Shown here: piece after piece, positions 29,677 through 40,031 of the stretch | Layout: every line of letters starts with the position of its first letter | Numbering within the stretch: the stretch's first letter is position 1 | From: Alphaproteobacteria bacterium | GTDB lineage: Bacteria; Pseudomonadota; Alphaproteobacteria; JAJFIK01 | NCBI GenBank assembly: GCA_021774965.1 | Contig: JAJFIL010000210.1 | Coordinates: 1-64,000 of the forward strand | Direction: 5' to 3' | Length of the DNA stretch: 64,000 bases | Notes under the pieces: generated by a model | What the model was told of the DNA's origin: nothing | The model's input: the letters and a program-made list of their open reading frames with translations, nothing else | Databases searched by the model: none | Position numbers and translations under genes: made by a program

Positions 29677-29699
29677 TGCGTGGCGGAGAGACAGGGATT
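29677..29699. repeat. tRNA-proximal attachment-site repeat
   Basis: tgcgtggcggagagacagggatt, identical to 304-326; overlaps the 3' end of tRNA-Ser. Confidence 0.9.
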
Positions 29700-29768
29700 C
29701 GAACCCTGGGTACGCAAGCGCACAACGGTTTTCGAGACCGCCCCATTCGACCACTCTGGCACCTCTCC
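29681..29768 (-). tRNA. tRNA-Ser (anticodon CGA)
   Basis: GGAGAGGTGCCAGAGTGGTCGAATGGGGCGGTCTCGAAAACCG...GGGTTCGAATCCCTGTCTCTCCGCCA: class II variable arm, anticodon loop CTCGAAA, encoded CCA. Confidence 0.95.
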
Positions 29769-29902
29769 GCAAGACTGAGATTTGTGTAATCCTCAGGCGG
29801 CGCGGACCATAAGGCAGGCTTGACCCCAGAGCAAGTGCAACACACGGAACAAGCTGAATTGGAAGTATCCATCACAGGTCGCCCTGCCAATTCTCTCTCA
29901 AC

Positions 29903-31825
29903 TCACGGTCTGGTGCTCCAATACTGTGAAAAGAGAGCATCGAGCTGATGCGCGCCCAATCGCGAAAGATGATCATCGTCTCGGTAGAATAGACCCTCTG
30001 GAGCCTGCCCTTGGCAGGACGTTTCATTGCAGAGGTAAGACGTTGGATCAAGCAAGGTTACATTTGGATGGGCCTCAAGGGTTGCCAGTAGATTACTAAA
30101 TCGGGCCTTCTGTTCCTCGTAGGCCGAACGAGCTAGAATCGGTGCAAACGGACGACCATAGAGCTGTGCCCGCGCTGCAGTATGGTATCCAAAAAGCGGT
30201 GAACTGGGGGGTGAGTGCATTATGTAAAAATCGCGTTCGGGATAATGCCGAAACAACGCGCCCAGCCCGTTCAAGACGCCTTCAGGTCCCGAAACTAAGC
30301 GACCGTTTTCGAGGTAGTATCGGTTAGAGAGAACATCTTGCTCCCAGAAATTTACGATGATGATCTTTTCAAGGGCCGGATCGTTATCCAGCGTCTCCTC
30401 AAGTAGTGCATTCATATAGGCGTACATTCCCCGCGAGCCTTGCTTTTCGATACCAAGTGCGGGAAGCCAACCAGCATTGGTTATTTGATAACCTGAGACG
30501 CCAGTTCCGGAAGCCGTTTCGAAGACTGCTTCTGCGACAGCCCCGGCATGACTGTCGCCAACAAAAACAAAACTTGGAGCCGTGTTGTTAGCACCGCGGA
30601 GACATAGATTGGGGTCTCGGCGACGCCATACCATATGGCATTCGCCTACCTGGGGTTCGGAATAATTTGTTGGATCGAGGAGAGAGGTAACAGACTGCGG
30701 CATGCGGCTCTCAACACCGTCAGCAAGAAAGAGGACTGCGCCCAATGCGACACACCCAATCGTTGCACTGGTGGCTGCGGTAAAAATCGGAATTCGAGAT
30801 TTGGTGCCCCGCCGCTGCCGAAAGGGTTGTTCTACAAAACGCCACGAAAGTGCTGCGGCCAGGAATGAGGCACCAAGAACAAGTGCAAGCACCACATCAC
30901 TCGGCGGCTCAATACTCACATAGCGAGAAAAGACCAAAATCGGCCAGTGCCACAAATACAGGGAGTATGAGATCAGACCGACGAAAACAAGTGGGGGCTG
31001 GGAAAGAAGGCGGCCGACAACAGTTGATCGTGTGCCATTCGCGTAGAGCATCATGGCCGCCCCCAAACAGGCAGGAAGGGCAGTCAGACCAGGAAACGGA
31101 GTTGAATCGTCCAATAAAAAGAAACTGCCAAAGATGCCTGCCAAGCCCAACCAACTAAGTATTTCACATACCAAATAAGACTTCGCTGGCCTGACAATAT
31201 TTATGGCGAGCAAGGCTCCACACATCAGTTCCCATGCGCGAGTTGGTGTTAGGTAGAAGGCTGCATTTGGCATATTGACTATTGCCCATACGCTCAGCAA
31301 CAGCGATAGAAGAAATAGAAGTGTAACGCCTATCTGCAATAGAAGCATTTTCCCACGCCCTAGCCAAAGACAGACAAACATGAATACAGGAAAAAGGATG
31401 TAGAATTGCTCTTCAACAGCCAAAGACCATGTATGGAGCAGCGGTTTCATCTCTGCCGCTGAATCGAAATAACTGGCTTCTTGCCAAAAGAAAAAATTGG
31501 ACCCGAAGAGCGCTGTTGCTATTTGGCTTCTCCCGAATTCTTCCAAGTCCTCTGGAAGGAGAAGGAAACTCGCAGCAATTGTGCTAACACCCACCACCAA
31601 GAAAAGAGCCGGAAAAAGCCTGCGAACACGCCGCTCATAAAAATCAACAATCGAAAACTTCCCTGATTGAAGCTCACGGAGAAGTATTGACGTGATGAGA
31701 TAGCCTGAGATTACGAAGAAGATATCAACGCCTACAAAGCCACCTTCAACCATTCCTGCGTGGTATGCGACGACAGGAAGAACCGCGATGGCTCGCAAGC
31801 CGTCTATATCAGCGCGGTTTTTCAC
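29903..31825 (-). CDS. OafA/YrhL-like membrane acyltransferase (acyltransferase_3 + SGNH domain)
   Basis: MKNRADIDGLRAIAVLPVVAYHAG...GGFVGVDIFFVISGYLIT; C-terminal FVGDSHAGAVAEAV and DDDHLSRLGA SGNH motifs. Confidence 0.93.
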   Translation of the reverse strand: MKNRADIDGLRAIAVLPVVAYHAGMVEGGFVGVDIFFVISGYLITSILLRELQSGKFSIVDFYERRVRRLFPALFLVVGVSTIAASFLLLPEDLEEFGRSQIATALFGSNFFFWQEASYFDSAAEMKPLLHTWSLAVEEQFYILFPVFMFVCLWLGRGKMLLLQIGVTLLFLLSLLLSVWAIVNMPNAAFYLTPTRAWELMCGALLAINIVRPAKSYLVCEILSWLGLAGIFGSFFLLDDSTPFPGLTALPACLGAAMMLYANGTRSTVVGRLLSQPPLVFVGLISYSLYLWHWPILVFSRYVSIEPPSDVVLALVLGASFLAAALSWRFVEQPFRQRRGTKSRIPIFTAATSATIGCVALGAVLFLADGVESRMPQSVTSLLDPTNYSEPQVGECHMVWRRRDPNLCLRGANNTAPSFVFVGDSHAGAVAEAVFETASGTGVSGYQITNAGWLPALGIEKQGSRGMYAYMNALLEETLDNDPALEKIIIVNFWEQDVLSNRYYLENGRLVSGPEGVLNGLGALFRHYPERDFYIMHSPPSSPLFGYHTAARAQLYGRPFAPILARSAYEEQKARFSNLLATLEAHPNVTLLDPTSYLCNETSCQGQAPEGLFYRDDDHLSRLGAHQLDALFSQYWSTRP

Positions 31826-32061
31826 ACAGTACTCCTCGGGGAAACTCTGAAATCGTGTTTAAGGTAAGGCCGCGCCAATCCAAGAAAACCGCCATATTCA
31901 TTCAGACCGCGAATACGCGGGTAACTCAACTCTTCGCACCTGATTCATCAAAAATCTACTAGCCGAGTGAGTTTGGCAGGACGGGTTCCTGCTCACACAT
32001 GAAAATGAACTGACAAATAGCACGACCCCTGACACAAATTTGGAGTGTCCTAGCCCATTTG

Positions 32062-33060
32062 CTAATTCAAAGGTGCCGTATTTTCCAAATCTGAGATGGA
32101 CGCGCCAAACCCGCCCAGGGCCGCTGCCCGCCGGGCTTGCATCCAGATCACATTGGCAATGGGATCAATGATGAAATCCTGTTCTGCCAAAAAGTCCGCG
32201 CCAAAGATGATGGTTGGCTGCGCCGCCACACCCAGGGCGCTGAGCACTGCGGGGTCCGAGAGGGTCAGGTTTCGCGAACCCCACACCCGATCGCCAAATT
32301 GCACGGTGGAAACCGGAAGTATCCATGCAGGTGTTGAATGATTTGCGCCTCCCCGGATGGGCTCATCTTCAGCAAGGTTTGCGGTCTCTATGTTGATGCC
32401 AAGGGCTGCAGCTCCTGCGGAATTGATGGTCGTGCGCCGTGCGCCAGTGTCCACAATCGCCTGCATGGCCACACCATTGACGGAAACCTCCGTCCACAGG
32501 ATGGGCCCTGACATGGTGCGGTTTTCAACAGGCACCGAGAACCACTGGCCGGTCAGATCTTCTTCAGCGTCGATGGCGGTGCCTTGCTCATAAAGAGCAA
32601 GCGTGCCTTCCGAGAGCCTGAAGCCCACGGGCTGGGTCATAAGAACATCCACACCCAGGATTCCATAAATTTCATGGTCCAAGGTCGGCATGGCAGGGAG
32701 TGCGATGGCGCGGTCCAGATCCATATGCCATTCGCCAACCTTGATCTCGCCAACATTTACAAAAATAGCTTCGATAGTGCCGCTGGCCCCGTGAACCTGG
32801 ATTGGCGGCATATCTGCCACTGGGGCAAGGCCGGCTGCCTCGACCAGGCGATCGAAGACCACGGTGCCGCCCGCGGCGGTGTCCAACACAAAGGTATAAG
32901 GGCCCTGATCATTGACCATTGCTTCGACAATAAGGTGGTTGTCCTCGGACAAGCGGACCGGAAGCTCAAGAGGCTCTGCGGCAAATACCGGAGAGCCCCA
33001 TGCGCCCACAAGGACGCTGATTGATGCCAAAATGGCAGCAACTCTTGTTCTCTGTCTCAT
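32062..33060 (-). CDS. Retropepsin-like aspartyl protease family protein with signal peptide
   Basis: Two D-T-A/G sites: YTFVLDTAAGGTVV and MQAIVDTGARRTTIN; N-terminal signal sequence. Confidence 0.85.
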   Translation of the reverse strand: MRQRTRVAAILASISVLVGAWGSPVFAAEPLELPVRLSEDNHLIVEAMVNDQGPYTFVLDTAAGGTVVFDRLVEAAGLAPVADMPPIQVHGASGTIEAIFVNVGEIKVGEWHMDLDRAIALPAMPTLDHEIYGILGVDVLMTQPVGFRLSEGTLALYEQGTAIDAEEDLTGQWFSVPVENRTMSGPILWTEVSVNGVAMQAIVDTGARRTTINSAGAAALGINIETANLAEDEPIRGGANHSTPAWILPVSTVQFGDRVWGSRNLTLSDPAVLSALGVAAQPTIIFGADFLAEQDFIIDPIANVIWMQARRAAALGGFGASISDLENTAPLN

Positions 33061-33347
33061 AGCAAGCCCTCCAGCCTAATATCTCTTGGCAGGGCCAGCC
33101 TCAAGCCCAGAGGGGCGGAACTCAAGTTAAACTCCGTTCATGAACCCGAATTCATGGATAACGCCAGGAGATTGTCCAACCCCCCACCCAAAATCCCAAT
33201 TGGCCGCAGGAAACCGGCTAAAGTTCAGCTAGAACCTGGGTTGACTTAGCGGGTCTTGCCGCTATATTGCGCGCCTTCGCTGGGCCCAAGAGGTCCGGTG
33301 CGGGCCCTTTTGGGCGGATTTCTGCGGTAAATGGACGGATTAAGACG

Positions 33348-33662
33348 ATGTTCGCAGTCATTAAGACAGGCGGCAAGCAATACACGGTTCGCAAGGACGA
33401 CATTCTTCGGGTGGAAAAACTCGACGGTGGCGCCGGCGACAAGATTGCTTTTGATGAAGTATTGATGGTGGGCGGCGAAGGTGCTGCCAAAATCGGGGCC
33501 CCTCTTTTGGAGGGCGCATCTGTTGCAGCCGAAGTGCTGGAGCAAACCCGCAATGGCAAGATTGTGGTCTTCAAGAAGAAGCGCCGCAAGAACTACCGCC
33601 GCAAGGCCGGTCACAAGCAGCACGTGACCGTTGTTAAAATTACGGATATCGCAGCAGGCTAA
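33348..33662 (+). CDS. rplU: 50S ribosomal protein L21
   Basis: MFAVIKTGGKQYTVRKDDILRVEKLDGGAGDKIAFDEVLMVGG. Confidence 0.98.
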   Translation: MFAVIKTGGKQYTVRKDDILRVEKLDGGAGDKIAFDEVLMVGGEGAAKIGAPLLEGASVAAEVLEQTRNGKIVVFKKKRRKNYRRKAGHKQHVTVVKITDIAAG

Positions 33663-33699
33663 TTGCCCGCGCGCCCTTTGAAGAGAACGAGAGACTAAG

Positions 33700-33975
33700 A
33701 TGGCTCACAAAAAAGCAGGCGGCTCATCACGCAACGGACGCGACTCAGCGGGCCGGCGCTTGGGCGTCAAGAAATACGGCGGCGAGCACGTGATCTCCGG
33801 CAATATCATCATGCGCCAGCGCGGCACGAAAGTGCATCCAGGTGAGAACGTCGGCATGGGCCGCGATCACACCATCTTTGCCACCGTGGAAGGCAACGTA
33901 CGCTTCCACAAAGGCAAACTAGGTCGCACCTATATTTCCGTAGACCTTATGCAGGCGGGAAACGCGGCAGAATAA
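33700..33975 (+). CDS. rpmA: 50S ribosomal protein L27
   Basis: [31 protein letters not shown]. Confidence 0.99.
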   Translation: MAHKKAGGSSRNGRDSAGRRLGVKKYGGEHVISGNIIMRQRGTKVHPGENVGMGRDHTIFATVEGNVRFHKGKLGRTYISVDLMQAGNAAE

Positions 33976-34026
33976 AGTGGCGAGATAAGGATCGCCACGC
34001 AGGTGGTGATCCAAGAAATACCCAAA

Positions 34027-34059
34027 GGGGGAGATGGATTACCATCTCTCCCTTTTTTT
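34027..34059 (+). terminator. Rho-independent terminator downstream of rpmA
   Basis: gggggagatgg-atta-ccatctctccc stem (one G-U pair) followed by ttttttt. Confidence 0.85.
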
Positions 34060-34108
34060 ATTCCCCCTTGCATCAGACCCAATGGATTTGGGCACCAAGG
34101 AGGCAATC

Positions 34109-34699
34109 ATGCTTCGGCCACACGATGAGAAGCAAAATGATACGCTGGAAACCCGGCGCTTGATATTACGCAGCCCCGAACAGAGGGACGCGTCAAGCAT
34201 TCAGATGCTTATTGCCAATTGGGAAGTGGCCAAGATGTTGGGCCGCGTGCCTTATCCGTACCCGGACAATGCGGCCTCTGAATGGGTGAGCCGCCTGGAA
34301 AAGGCCGTCGCCATGGGCCAGGGGGCCACATTCGTGCTCACCGAAAAGGCGCGGCCCTTGGAAGGTGCCATGGGCTGCATCAGTGTGCATCGTCATGAAG
34401 ATGGCTCATGGGAGCTGGGCTACTGGTTGGGCGAGCCCTTCTGGGGCCAGGGCTATATGGGGGAGGCCGCCCCTGCCCTGGTGCGCCATGCATTTGAAGA
34501 GCTCGGCCTTGATCGGATTGTTGCAGGCCACTTTATCGGCAATGCAGGATCAGCGCGCGTGCTGCTCCGCTGCGGCTTTGAATATACCGGCGAGGAACGG
34601 CGCTGGTGCGAGGCGCGTGGCCACGAGGTGGATTGCCTCAAGATGGAACTCAGTTTTGAGAAGTGGGCGGCCTATAACCGGCCCCAGGCTGCGGAGTAG
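34109..34699 (+). CDS. GNAT family N-acetyltransferase (RimJ/RimL-like)
   Basis: ETRRLILRSPEQRDA...ELGYWLGEPFWGQGYMGEA...ARVLLRCGFEYTGEE; start chosen after aaggagg RBS because the longer ORF start lies in the terminator. Confidence 0.9.
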   Translation: MLRPHDEKQNDTLETRRLILRSPEQRDASSIQMLIANWEVAKMLGRVPYPYPDNAASEWVSRLEKAVAMGQGATFVLTEKARPLEGAMGCISVHRHEDGSWELGYWLGEPFWGQGYMGEAAPALVRHAFEELGLDRIVAGHFIGNAGSARVLLRCGFEYTGEERRWCEARGHEVDCLKMELSFEKWAAYNRPQAAE

Positions 34700-34704
34700 G
34701 TGCG

Positions 34705-35250
34705 ATGGTTGGTCGCGAAACAATGCTGCTTGAGACGGAGCGCATGATTTTGCGCCCGCCGTACGTTGGTGATGCAGATGCCATCCAGGCGCTCGCCGAT
34801 AATTTTGGGGTAGCAAGATGGATGTCAACGTTTCCCCATCCATATCCAGAGGATGGCGCACTGACATATCTCAACGATCGCGAATCCAAATGGAACGATC
34901 GATCTGATATGGCGTTGGCCTTGATCGAAAGGAGATCAGGCGCATTCATGGGCATCCTGGGGGTCTTGCTCAAAGAAGAAGGTTTCTGGGAGGTTGGCTA
35001 CTGGCTGGGCGAGCCGTTCTGGGGCAAAGGGTATGCCACAGAAGCAACCAGAGCTGCGCTGGTTTGGGCGTTCGATACATTTGGGATGGATGAAGTTTTT
35101 GCCCGGCACTTTGTCGGCAACGCTGCTTCCGCTGGCGTGCTCAAGAAATGTGGGTTTCGCTACACCGGCGAGACCAGCCAGCTCTTCTCCAAATCGCTTG
35201 ACCGCGAGGTTGAGAATCTGTGGATGGTGCTTGATCGCAATAATCAGTAA
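34705..35250 (+). CDS. GNAT family N-acetyltransferase (tandem paralogue)
   Basis: LETERMILRPPYVGDA...EVGYWLGEPFWGKGYATEA...AGVLKKCGFRYTGET. Confidence 0.92.
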   Translation: MVGRETMLLETERMILRPPYVGDADAIQALADNFGVARWMSTFPHPYPEDGALTYLNDRESKWNDRSDMALALIERRSGAFMGILGVLLKEEGFWEVGYWLGEPFWGKGYATEATRAALVWAFDTFGMDEVFARHFVGNAASAGVLKKCGFRYTGETSQLFSKSLDREVENLWMVLDRNNQ

Positions 35251-35343
35251 TGAAATCTCCCAACTCGAAACAGATCGTATGATGCTGGTCAGAGATCGGA
35301 ACAATTGCTAGGCTTCCACTAGTATCGAGGAGATAGGTTACCG

Positions 35344-36108
35344 ATGAGACTCATCATTGCAATTTTCTGCATGTCGGTGTCGTTTGTGCTGCCTACATTC
35401 GCACAGGATCTTCAGCCGTACGCCGAGCATTGTGAGGGGCGGGGCAATGGCGTGCCAGCCTACCTTATCGTTGCTGGTTGTTCTGGTCTTCTTGCATCTG
35501 GGCAAGTCGCACCTGAATTTCTTGCCGCCATCTACAATAACCGTGGTCTTGGATATGAAGATCAAGGTCGTACCGAGTTGGCAATAGGCGATTACACTGA
35601 GGCAATCCGCCTAGAGCCGAAACTCGCCGTCGCCTATTCCAATCGCGGAAACGCATATATCGATATCTTCGACTTTGAGTCCGCAATCCATGATCACGAC
35701 AGCGCTGTTGAACTTAATCCGAGTTCAGCGGGCGCATTCAATAATCGCTGTTGGGCAAGAGCTCTTCTAAATCGTGAGCCGCATCAAGCTCTCGCAGATT
35801 GCGAAGCAGCGATTCAGCTTGCCAATGATCCGAACACTCTTCCTTTGCTCTTCGGGAGCTTTGGGTTGGCTCAGTTGCGGGTCGGCATATTCCAGCCCGC
35901 CATTGAATCGCTGACAACTTCCTTAACATCTGGCGAGAATGCACTGATTTCAACAGCCCGCGGGATTGCTCACTACTGCCTCGGCAACCTCGCTGCAGCA
36001 CAGGCCGACTTTGATGCAGCTAGAAACCGTAACCCAAATGCCGATGATGAATATGCTCGCTATGATCTGATTTTGGGCGATGGTTATGAGTGCCAACCGG
36101 AAGACTAA
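35344..36108 (+). CDS. Exported TPR-repeat protein
   Basis: Signal peptide MRLIIAIFCMSVSFVLPTFA; TPRs IYNNRGLGYEDQGRTELAIGDYTEAIRLEPKLAVAYSNRGNAY. Confidence 0.88.
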   Translation: MRLIIAIFCMSVSFVLPTFAQDLQPYAEHCEGRGNGVPAYLIVAGCSGLLASGQVAPEFLAAIYNNRGLGYEDQGRTELAIGDYTEAIRLEPKLAVAYSNRGNAYIDIFDFESAIHDHDSAVELNPSSAGAFNNRCWARALLNREPHQALADCEAAIQLANDPNTLPLLFGSFGLAQLRVGIFQPAIESLTTSLTSGENALISTARGIAHYCLGNLAAAQADFDAARNRNPNADDEYARYDLILGDGYECQPED

Positions 36109-36150
36109 ACCAAGTTTGCTCTGCCCCCCATTTCCTGAGATAACCCCTTC

Positions 36151-37185
36151 ATGAAATTTCTTGACCAGACGAAAATCTATGTGAAATCCGGCAACGGGGG
36201 GGCGGGCAGCGTTTCCTTCCGGCGGGAGAAGTATGTGGAATTTGGCGGCCCGGACGGGGGCGATGGAGGCCGCGGCGGGGACGTCTGGGTGGAGGCCGTC
36301 AATGGCCTCAACACCCTCATCGATTTTCGCTATCAGCAACACTACAAAGGCGGTACCGGCACCCACGGCATGGGTAAAAACCGCTCTGGTCCTGCCGGTG
36401 CAGACGTGGTGCTCAAGGTGCCCGCTGGCACGCAGGTCTTTGAAGAAGACAATGAAACCCTGATCACGGATCTGACTGAACTTGGGGATCGATACCTGAT
36501 TGCCAAGGGCGGCAATGGCGGCTTCGGCAACTCCCATTTCAAAGGCCCCATGAATCAGGCCCCGCGTCATGCCAACCCCGGTCAACCCGGTATCGAGCTG
36601 ACCTTGTGGCTGCGGCTAAAATTGATCGCGGACGCTGGCATTGTGGGCCTGCCCAACGCGGGAAAATCCACGTTCCTTTCTGCCGTCTCTCGCGCGCGGC
36701 CCAAAATAGCCGATTATCCTTTCACCACGCTCCACCCGGGACTTGGCACTGTTGTGATTGATAGCGACAGTTTCGTGCTGGCCGATATTCCGGGGCTGAT
36801 TGAAGGAGCCCATGAGGGTACCGGCCTGGGAGATAGGTTCCTGGGTCACGTGGAACGCTGTGCCGTGTTGCTGCATCTGGTTGACGGCACTCAAGAGAAC
36901 GTGGCCGAGGCATACAAAACTGTGCGCGGCGAGTTGGATGCCTATGCCAACGGGCTGGAAGCCAAGAAAGAACTTGTCGCACTTTCCAAGGTCGATGCCC
37001 TGACCGAGGATGTCATCGCGGAGCGACAAGCTGAGCTTGAAGCTGCCTGTGGGCAATCCGTGCAAAGATTATCAGGCGTTTCCGGTAGCGGCGTTCCAGA
37101 GGTTCTGCGCGCGCTTTGGAAAACAATTCAAATACACCGCGGGGCTGAAAACCCGGTGGAAGTTGAAGACACGTGGCGACCCTAG
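36151..37185 (+). CDS. obgE: GTPase ObgE/CgtA
   Basis: [64 protein letters not shown]. Confidence 0.98.
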   Translation: MKFLDQTKIYVKSGNGGAGSVSFRREKYVEFGGPDGGDGGRGGDVWVEAVNGLNTLIDFRYQQHYKGGTGTHGMGKNRSGPAGADVVLKVPAGTQVFEEDNETLITDLTELGDRYLIAKGGNGGFGNSHFKGPMNQAPRHANPGQPGIELTLWLRLKLIADAGIVGLPNAGKSTFLSAVSRARPKIADYPFTTLHPGLGTVVIDSDSFVLADIPGLIEGAHEGTGLGDRFLGHVERCAVLLHLVDGTQENVAEAYKTVRGELDAYANGLEAKKELVALSKVDALTEDVIAERQAELEAACGQSVQRLSGVSGSGVPEVLRALWKTIQIHRGAENPVEVEDTWRP

Positions 37186-37805
37186 AGCGCCCCACCCCGT
37201 GTGGCCTGAGCGCCCTGATGGGAGAGCCCATCACGCCGGGGATGCGCGTTGGATTGCTGGGCGGATCGTTCAACCCGGCCCATGAAGGCCATTTGCATAT
37301 CTCAAAAGAAGCCCTGCGGCGGCTGGGGCTGGATCAGGTCTGGTGGCTGGTCAGCCCGCAAAACCCGCTCAAGCCGCAGGCCGAGATGGGGGATTTTGCC
37401 TCACGCTTTGAATCTGCTCGCGCCATGGCCCGGGACCCGAGATTGCGCGTTACCGACCTTGAGAGCCAATTGGGGCTCACCTACACATCCGATACCCTAG
37501 CCAGCCTCATAGCGTTAGGCCCAGCGGTGCATTTCGTTTGGCTGATGGGGGCTGACAACCTGGCGCAATTGCCGCGCTGGCGGAATTGGGAAGATATCTT
37601 CTGCGCCATGCCCATCGCCGTTTTGGCCCGGCCCGGCTTTACCTGGGCCGCCCCCATGGGCAAAGCCGCCACGCGCTTTCCCCACAGCCGAATTCCCCTG
37701 GAAAGTGCCCGGGCTTTGCCGAGGTTGGCTCCGCCAGCGTGGATTTTCCTGCCAATCCCACTTCACACCGCATCTTCTACGGTCATAAGAGCTCAGAAAG
37801 TCTGA
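37173..37805 (+). CDS. nadD: Nicotinate-nucleotide adenylyltransferase
   Basis: [58 protein letters not shown]. Confidence 0.95.
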   Translation: MATLERPTPCGLSALMGEPITPGMRVGLLGGSFNPAHEGHLHISKEALRRLGLDQVWWLVSPQNPLKPQAEMGDFASRFESARAMARDPRLRVTDLESQLGLTYTSDTLASLIALGPAVHFVWLMGADNLAQLPRWRNWEDIFCAMPIAVLARPGFTWAAPMGKAATRFPHSRIPLESARALPRLAPPAWIFLPIPLHTASSTVIRAQKV

Positions 37806-37933
37806 GAAGCGCAGAAATCAGCGCGAGGCTTGATCCAAGAGCCATTGTGAGTAGTATGCCGCGCTCAGCTGGTGAGCAGCACCTTCAAACGGGCAAAGGC
37901 CTCGTGCGATGATCGCACGACAGACAAAATAAT

Positions 37934-38941
37934 ATGAATACGCTTCCCGATACGAAGGCGCCCCATGAGAGCGACGAGGACCATCTGCATTTCTTTGCAG
38001 ATTACGAGCCGCCTACGGATGATTTTATGGCGGACACGCTAACCGGCCTGTCGCGAAATCAAAAGTCGCTATCGCCGAAATACTTCTATGATCAAAAGGG
38101 CTCGGCTCTGTTTGACGAGATCTGCCGCGCGCCGGAATATTACGTAACGCGCACAGAACTGGCCCTGCTGGATCAGATCCTTCCGGAGGTGGCCGAGCTG
38201 ACCGGCCCTGAGGCCATCGTCATTGAATGGGGATCGGGCTCCAGCTGGAAGATCCGCAAACTGCTGGATGGATTGGACAACCCAGCTGAATACATCGCCA
38301 TCGATATCAGCCGCGATCACCTAAAAGCAGCGGCAGCAGAGATCGGGCGGCAATACCCAGATGTTAAAGTGGGTGCCATTTGCGCAGATTTTCTTGCGCC
38401 GATTGCTCTGCCGCCAGAGGCCATTGTCAGCGAAGGACGACGGCTCGGGTTCTTGCCAGGTTCCACCATTGGCAATTTCGACCCCCACGTGGCGGCAGAG
38501 ATTTTGCGAAAAGCAGCGGCTCTTCTTGGCGCAGGCGGGGCTATGCTTATTGGTGTTGACTTGGAGAAAGACGAAGACACTCTTCTTGCTGCCTATGATG
38601 ATGCAGGGGGAATTACAGCTAGTTTCAATCTAAATCTCCTTGCGCGGATGAAGGATGAATTAGGCGCACAGGTTGATGTGGACGCTTTCGAGCATGAAGC
38701 TATCTACAATCGCGAGTTCCACCGGGTGGAAATGCATCTGAAAGCCAAAGTGGCAACTGGCATCTCGATCGCAGGCCAGGAATTTATCATGGCCCCCGGA
38801 GAGACGATCCATACGGAAAACAGCCATAAATTCACCCTTGCTGGCTTCCAGGAAATCGCCAAAACGGCTGGATTTGAGCCAGAAGCGGTCTGGCGCGACC
38901 CTGATGGCCTGTTCAGCCTTCACTATTTAACCCTACCATAA
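37934..38941 (+). CDS. egtD: L-histidine N(alpha)-methyltransferase-like protein
   Basis: SLSPKYFYDQKGSALFDEICRAPEYYVTRTELALL; ELGSGS-like IEWGSGSSWKIRKLL; FLPGSTIGNF; YNREFHRVEMHL. Confidence 0.92.
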   Translation: MNTLPDTKAPHESDEDHLHFFADYEPPTDDFMADTLTGLSRNQKSLSPKYFYDQKGSALFDEICRAPEYYVTRTELALLDQILPEVAELTGPEAIVIEWGSGSSWKIRKLLDGLDNPAEYIAIDISRDHLKAAAAEIGRQYPDVKVGAICADFLAPIALPPEAIVSEGRRLGFLPGSTIGNFDPHVAAEILRKAAALLGAGGAMLIGVDLEKDEDTLLAAYDDAGGITASFNLNLLARMKDELGAQVDVDAFEHEAIYNREFHRVEMHLKAKVATGISIAGQEFIMAPGETIHTENSHKFTLAGFQEIAKTAGFEPEAVWRDPDGLFSLHYLTLP

Positions 38942-39021
38942 GGTAACTTGGCCCGCTTCTGGCGCCCCCTTGGGGGATTTGTTAAAAGCGTGCTAGCTTA
39001 TTAGGAAACCGAAAAGATACG

Positions 39022-39444
39022 ATGGAGCAGAAGCTGACTACGCAGCCCAACGAAGGCATGGCCGATGATGCAGGTCTGAAAACAGATCGCGCAAATGAGC
39101 CCAGCGGCGAAATGTTGCTGCCTTTGATTCTCAAATCATTGGATGACGACCAGGCGCAAGATGTGATCGAGATCGATCTGCGCGGCAAGACCGCTATGGC
39201 CGATGACATGATCATCTGTTCTGGACGATCTCAACGGCATGTTGGGGCGCTGGCCGACCACATTCTGCGCAAGCTCAAAGAAGCAGGCTTTGGTCGTGCT
39301 CAAGTCGAAGGCCTGCCTCATTGCGATTGGGTTTTGATCGATGCTGGCGATGTGATGGTTCACATCTTCCGCCCCGAAGTTCGCGATTTCTACAAGCTCG
39401 AACGCATGTGGTCGGTAGAGCTACCTGCTGAGCAAGCAGTCTGA
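39022..39444 (+). CDS. rsfS: Ribosomal silencing factor RsfS
   Basis: MADDMIICSGRSQRHVGALADHILRKLKEAG...WVLIDAGDVMVHIFRPEVRDFYKLERMW. Confidence 0.96.
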   Translation: MEQKLTTQPNEGMADDAGLKTDRANEPSGEMLLPLILKSLDDDQAQDVIEIDLRGKTAMADDMIICSGRSQRHVGALADHILRKLKEAGFGRAQVEGLPHCDWVLIDAGDVMVHIFRPEVRDFYKLERMWSVELPAEQAV

Positions 39445-39472
39445 GCCATTTGGCCCAGGACGAGGCGCGCCC

Positions 39473-39958
39473 ATGAAGCTTTTCATATGCGCCGTGGGGC
39501 GAGGTAAGCCCTCTCCCGAAAAAGAACTCACGAGCACTTATCTGGACCGGGTGCGCGCAGCAGGTGGGACTTGTGGCATCACTGGTGCCGAACTCCTTGA
39601 GGTCGAAGAGCGCAAGCGTCTGGCCCCAGCCGAGCTCAAAACCCGCGAAGGACAATTGCTCCTCGAAGCTGTCCCCAAAGGTGCCAAGATTATTGCCCTG
39701 GACGAACGCGGCAAAACCCAAACCAGCAAGGCGTTCTCCCAACTGATCGCCCGCACCCGCGACGATGGTGTTCCGGCCATGGCGTTTCTTATTGGCGGGG
39801 CAGATGGCCACTCCCGGGAAGTGCGCCAAGCGGTAGATGTGACCCTTTCGTTCGGCGCTGCGACCTGGCCTCATATGATGGTCAGAGCCATGTTGGCAGA
39901 GCAGCTTTATAGATCCATCACAATCATGACCGGGCATCCCTATCATCGGGAAGGTTAG
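39473..39958 (+). CDS. rlmH: 23S rRNA (pseudouridine(1915)-N3)-methyltransferase RlmH
   Basis: IIALDERGKTQTSKAFSQLI; FLIGGADGHSREVRQ; MLAEQLYRSITIMTGHPYHREG. Confidence 0.97.
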   Translation: MKLFICAVGRGKPSPEKELTSTYLDRVRAAGGTCGITGAELLEVEERKRLAPAELKTREGQLLLEAVPKGAKIIALDERGKTQTSKAFSQLIARTRDDGVPAMAFLIGGADGHSREVRQAVDVTLSFGAATWPHMMVRAMLAEQLYRSITIMTGHPYHREG

Positions 39959-40031
39959 CCCAAGAGTGTTGGACGAAGCACCGCCAATTCAGTATCCTCT
40001 CTACTAATCTCTGGCCCATGAGGTCCTGCCA

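Larger units (their letters stand above)
304..29699. mobile_element. Integrative genomic island inserted at tRNA-Ser(CGA), carrying a defence-like cargo
   Basis: Exact 23-bp direct repeats at both ends, tyrosine integrase adjacent to the tRNA-proximal end, accessory gene content inside and conserved core genes to the right. Confidence 0.87.

Noticed and set aside
34034-34108. Upstream start of the first GNAT ORF
   Set aside because: The start codon lies inside the rpmA terminator hairpin; an aaggagg RBS supports the ATG at 34109.
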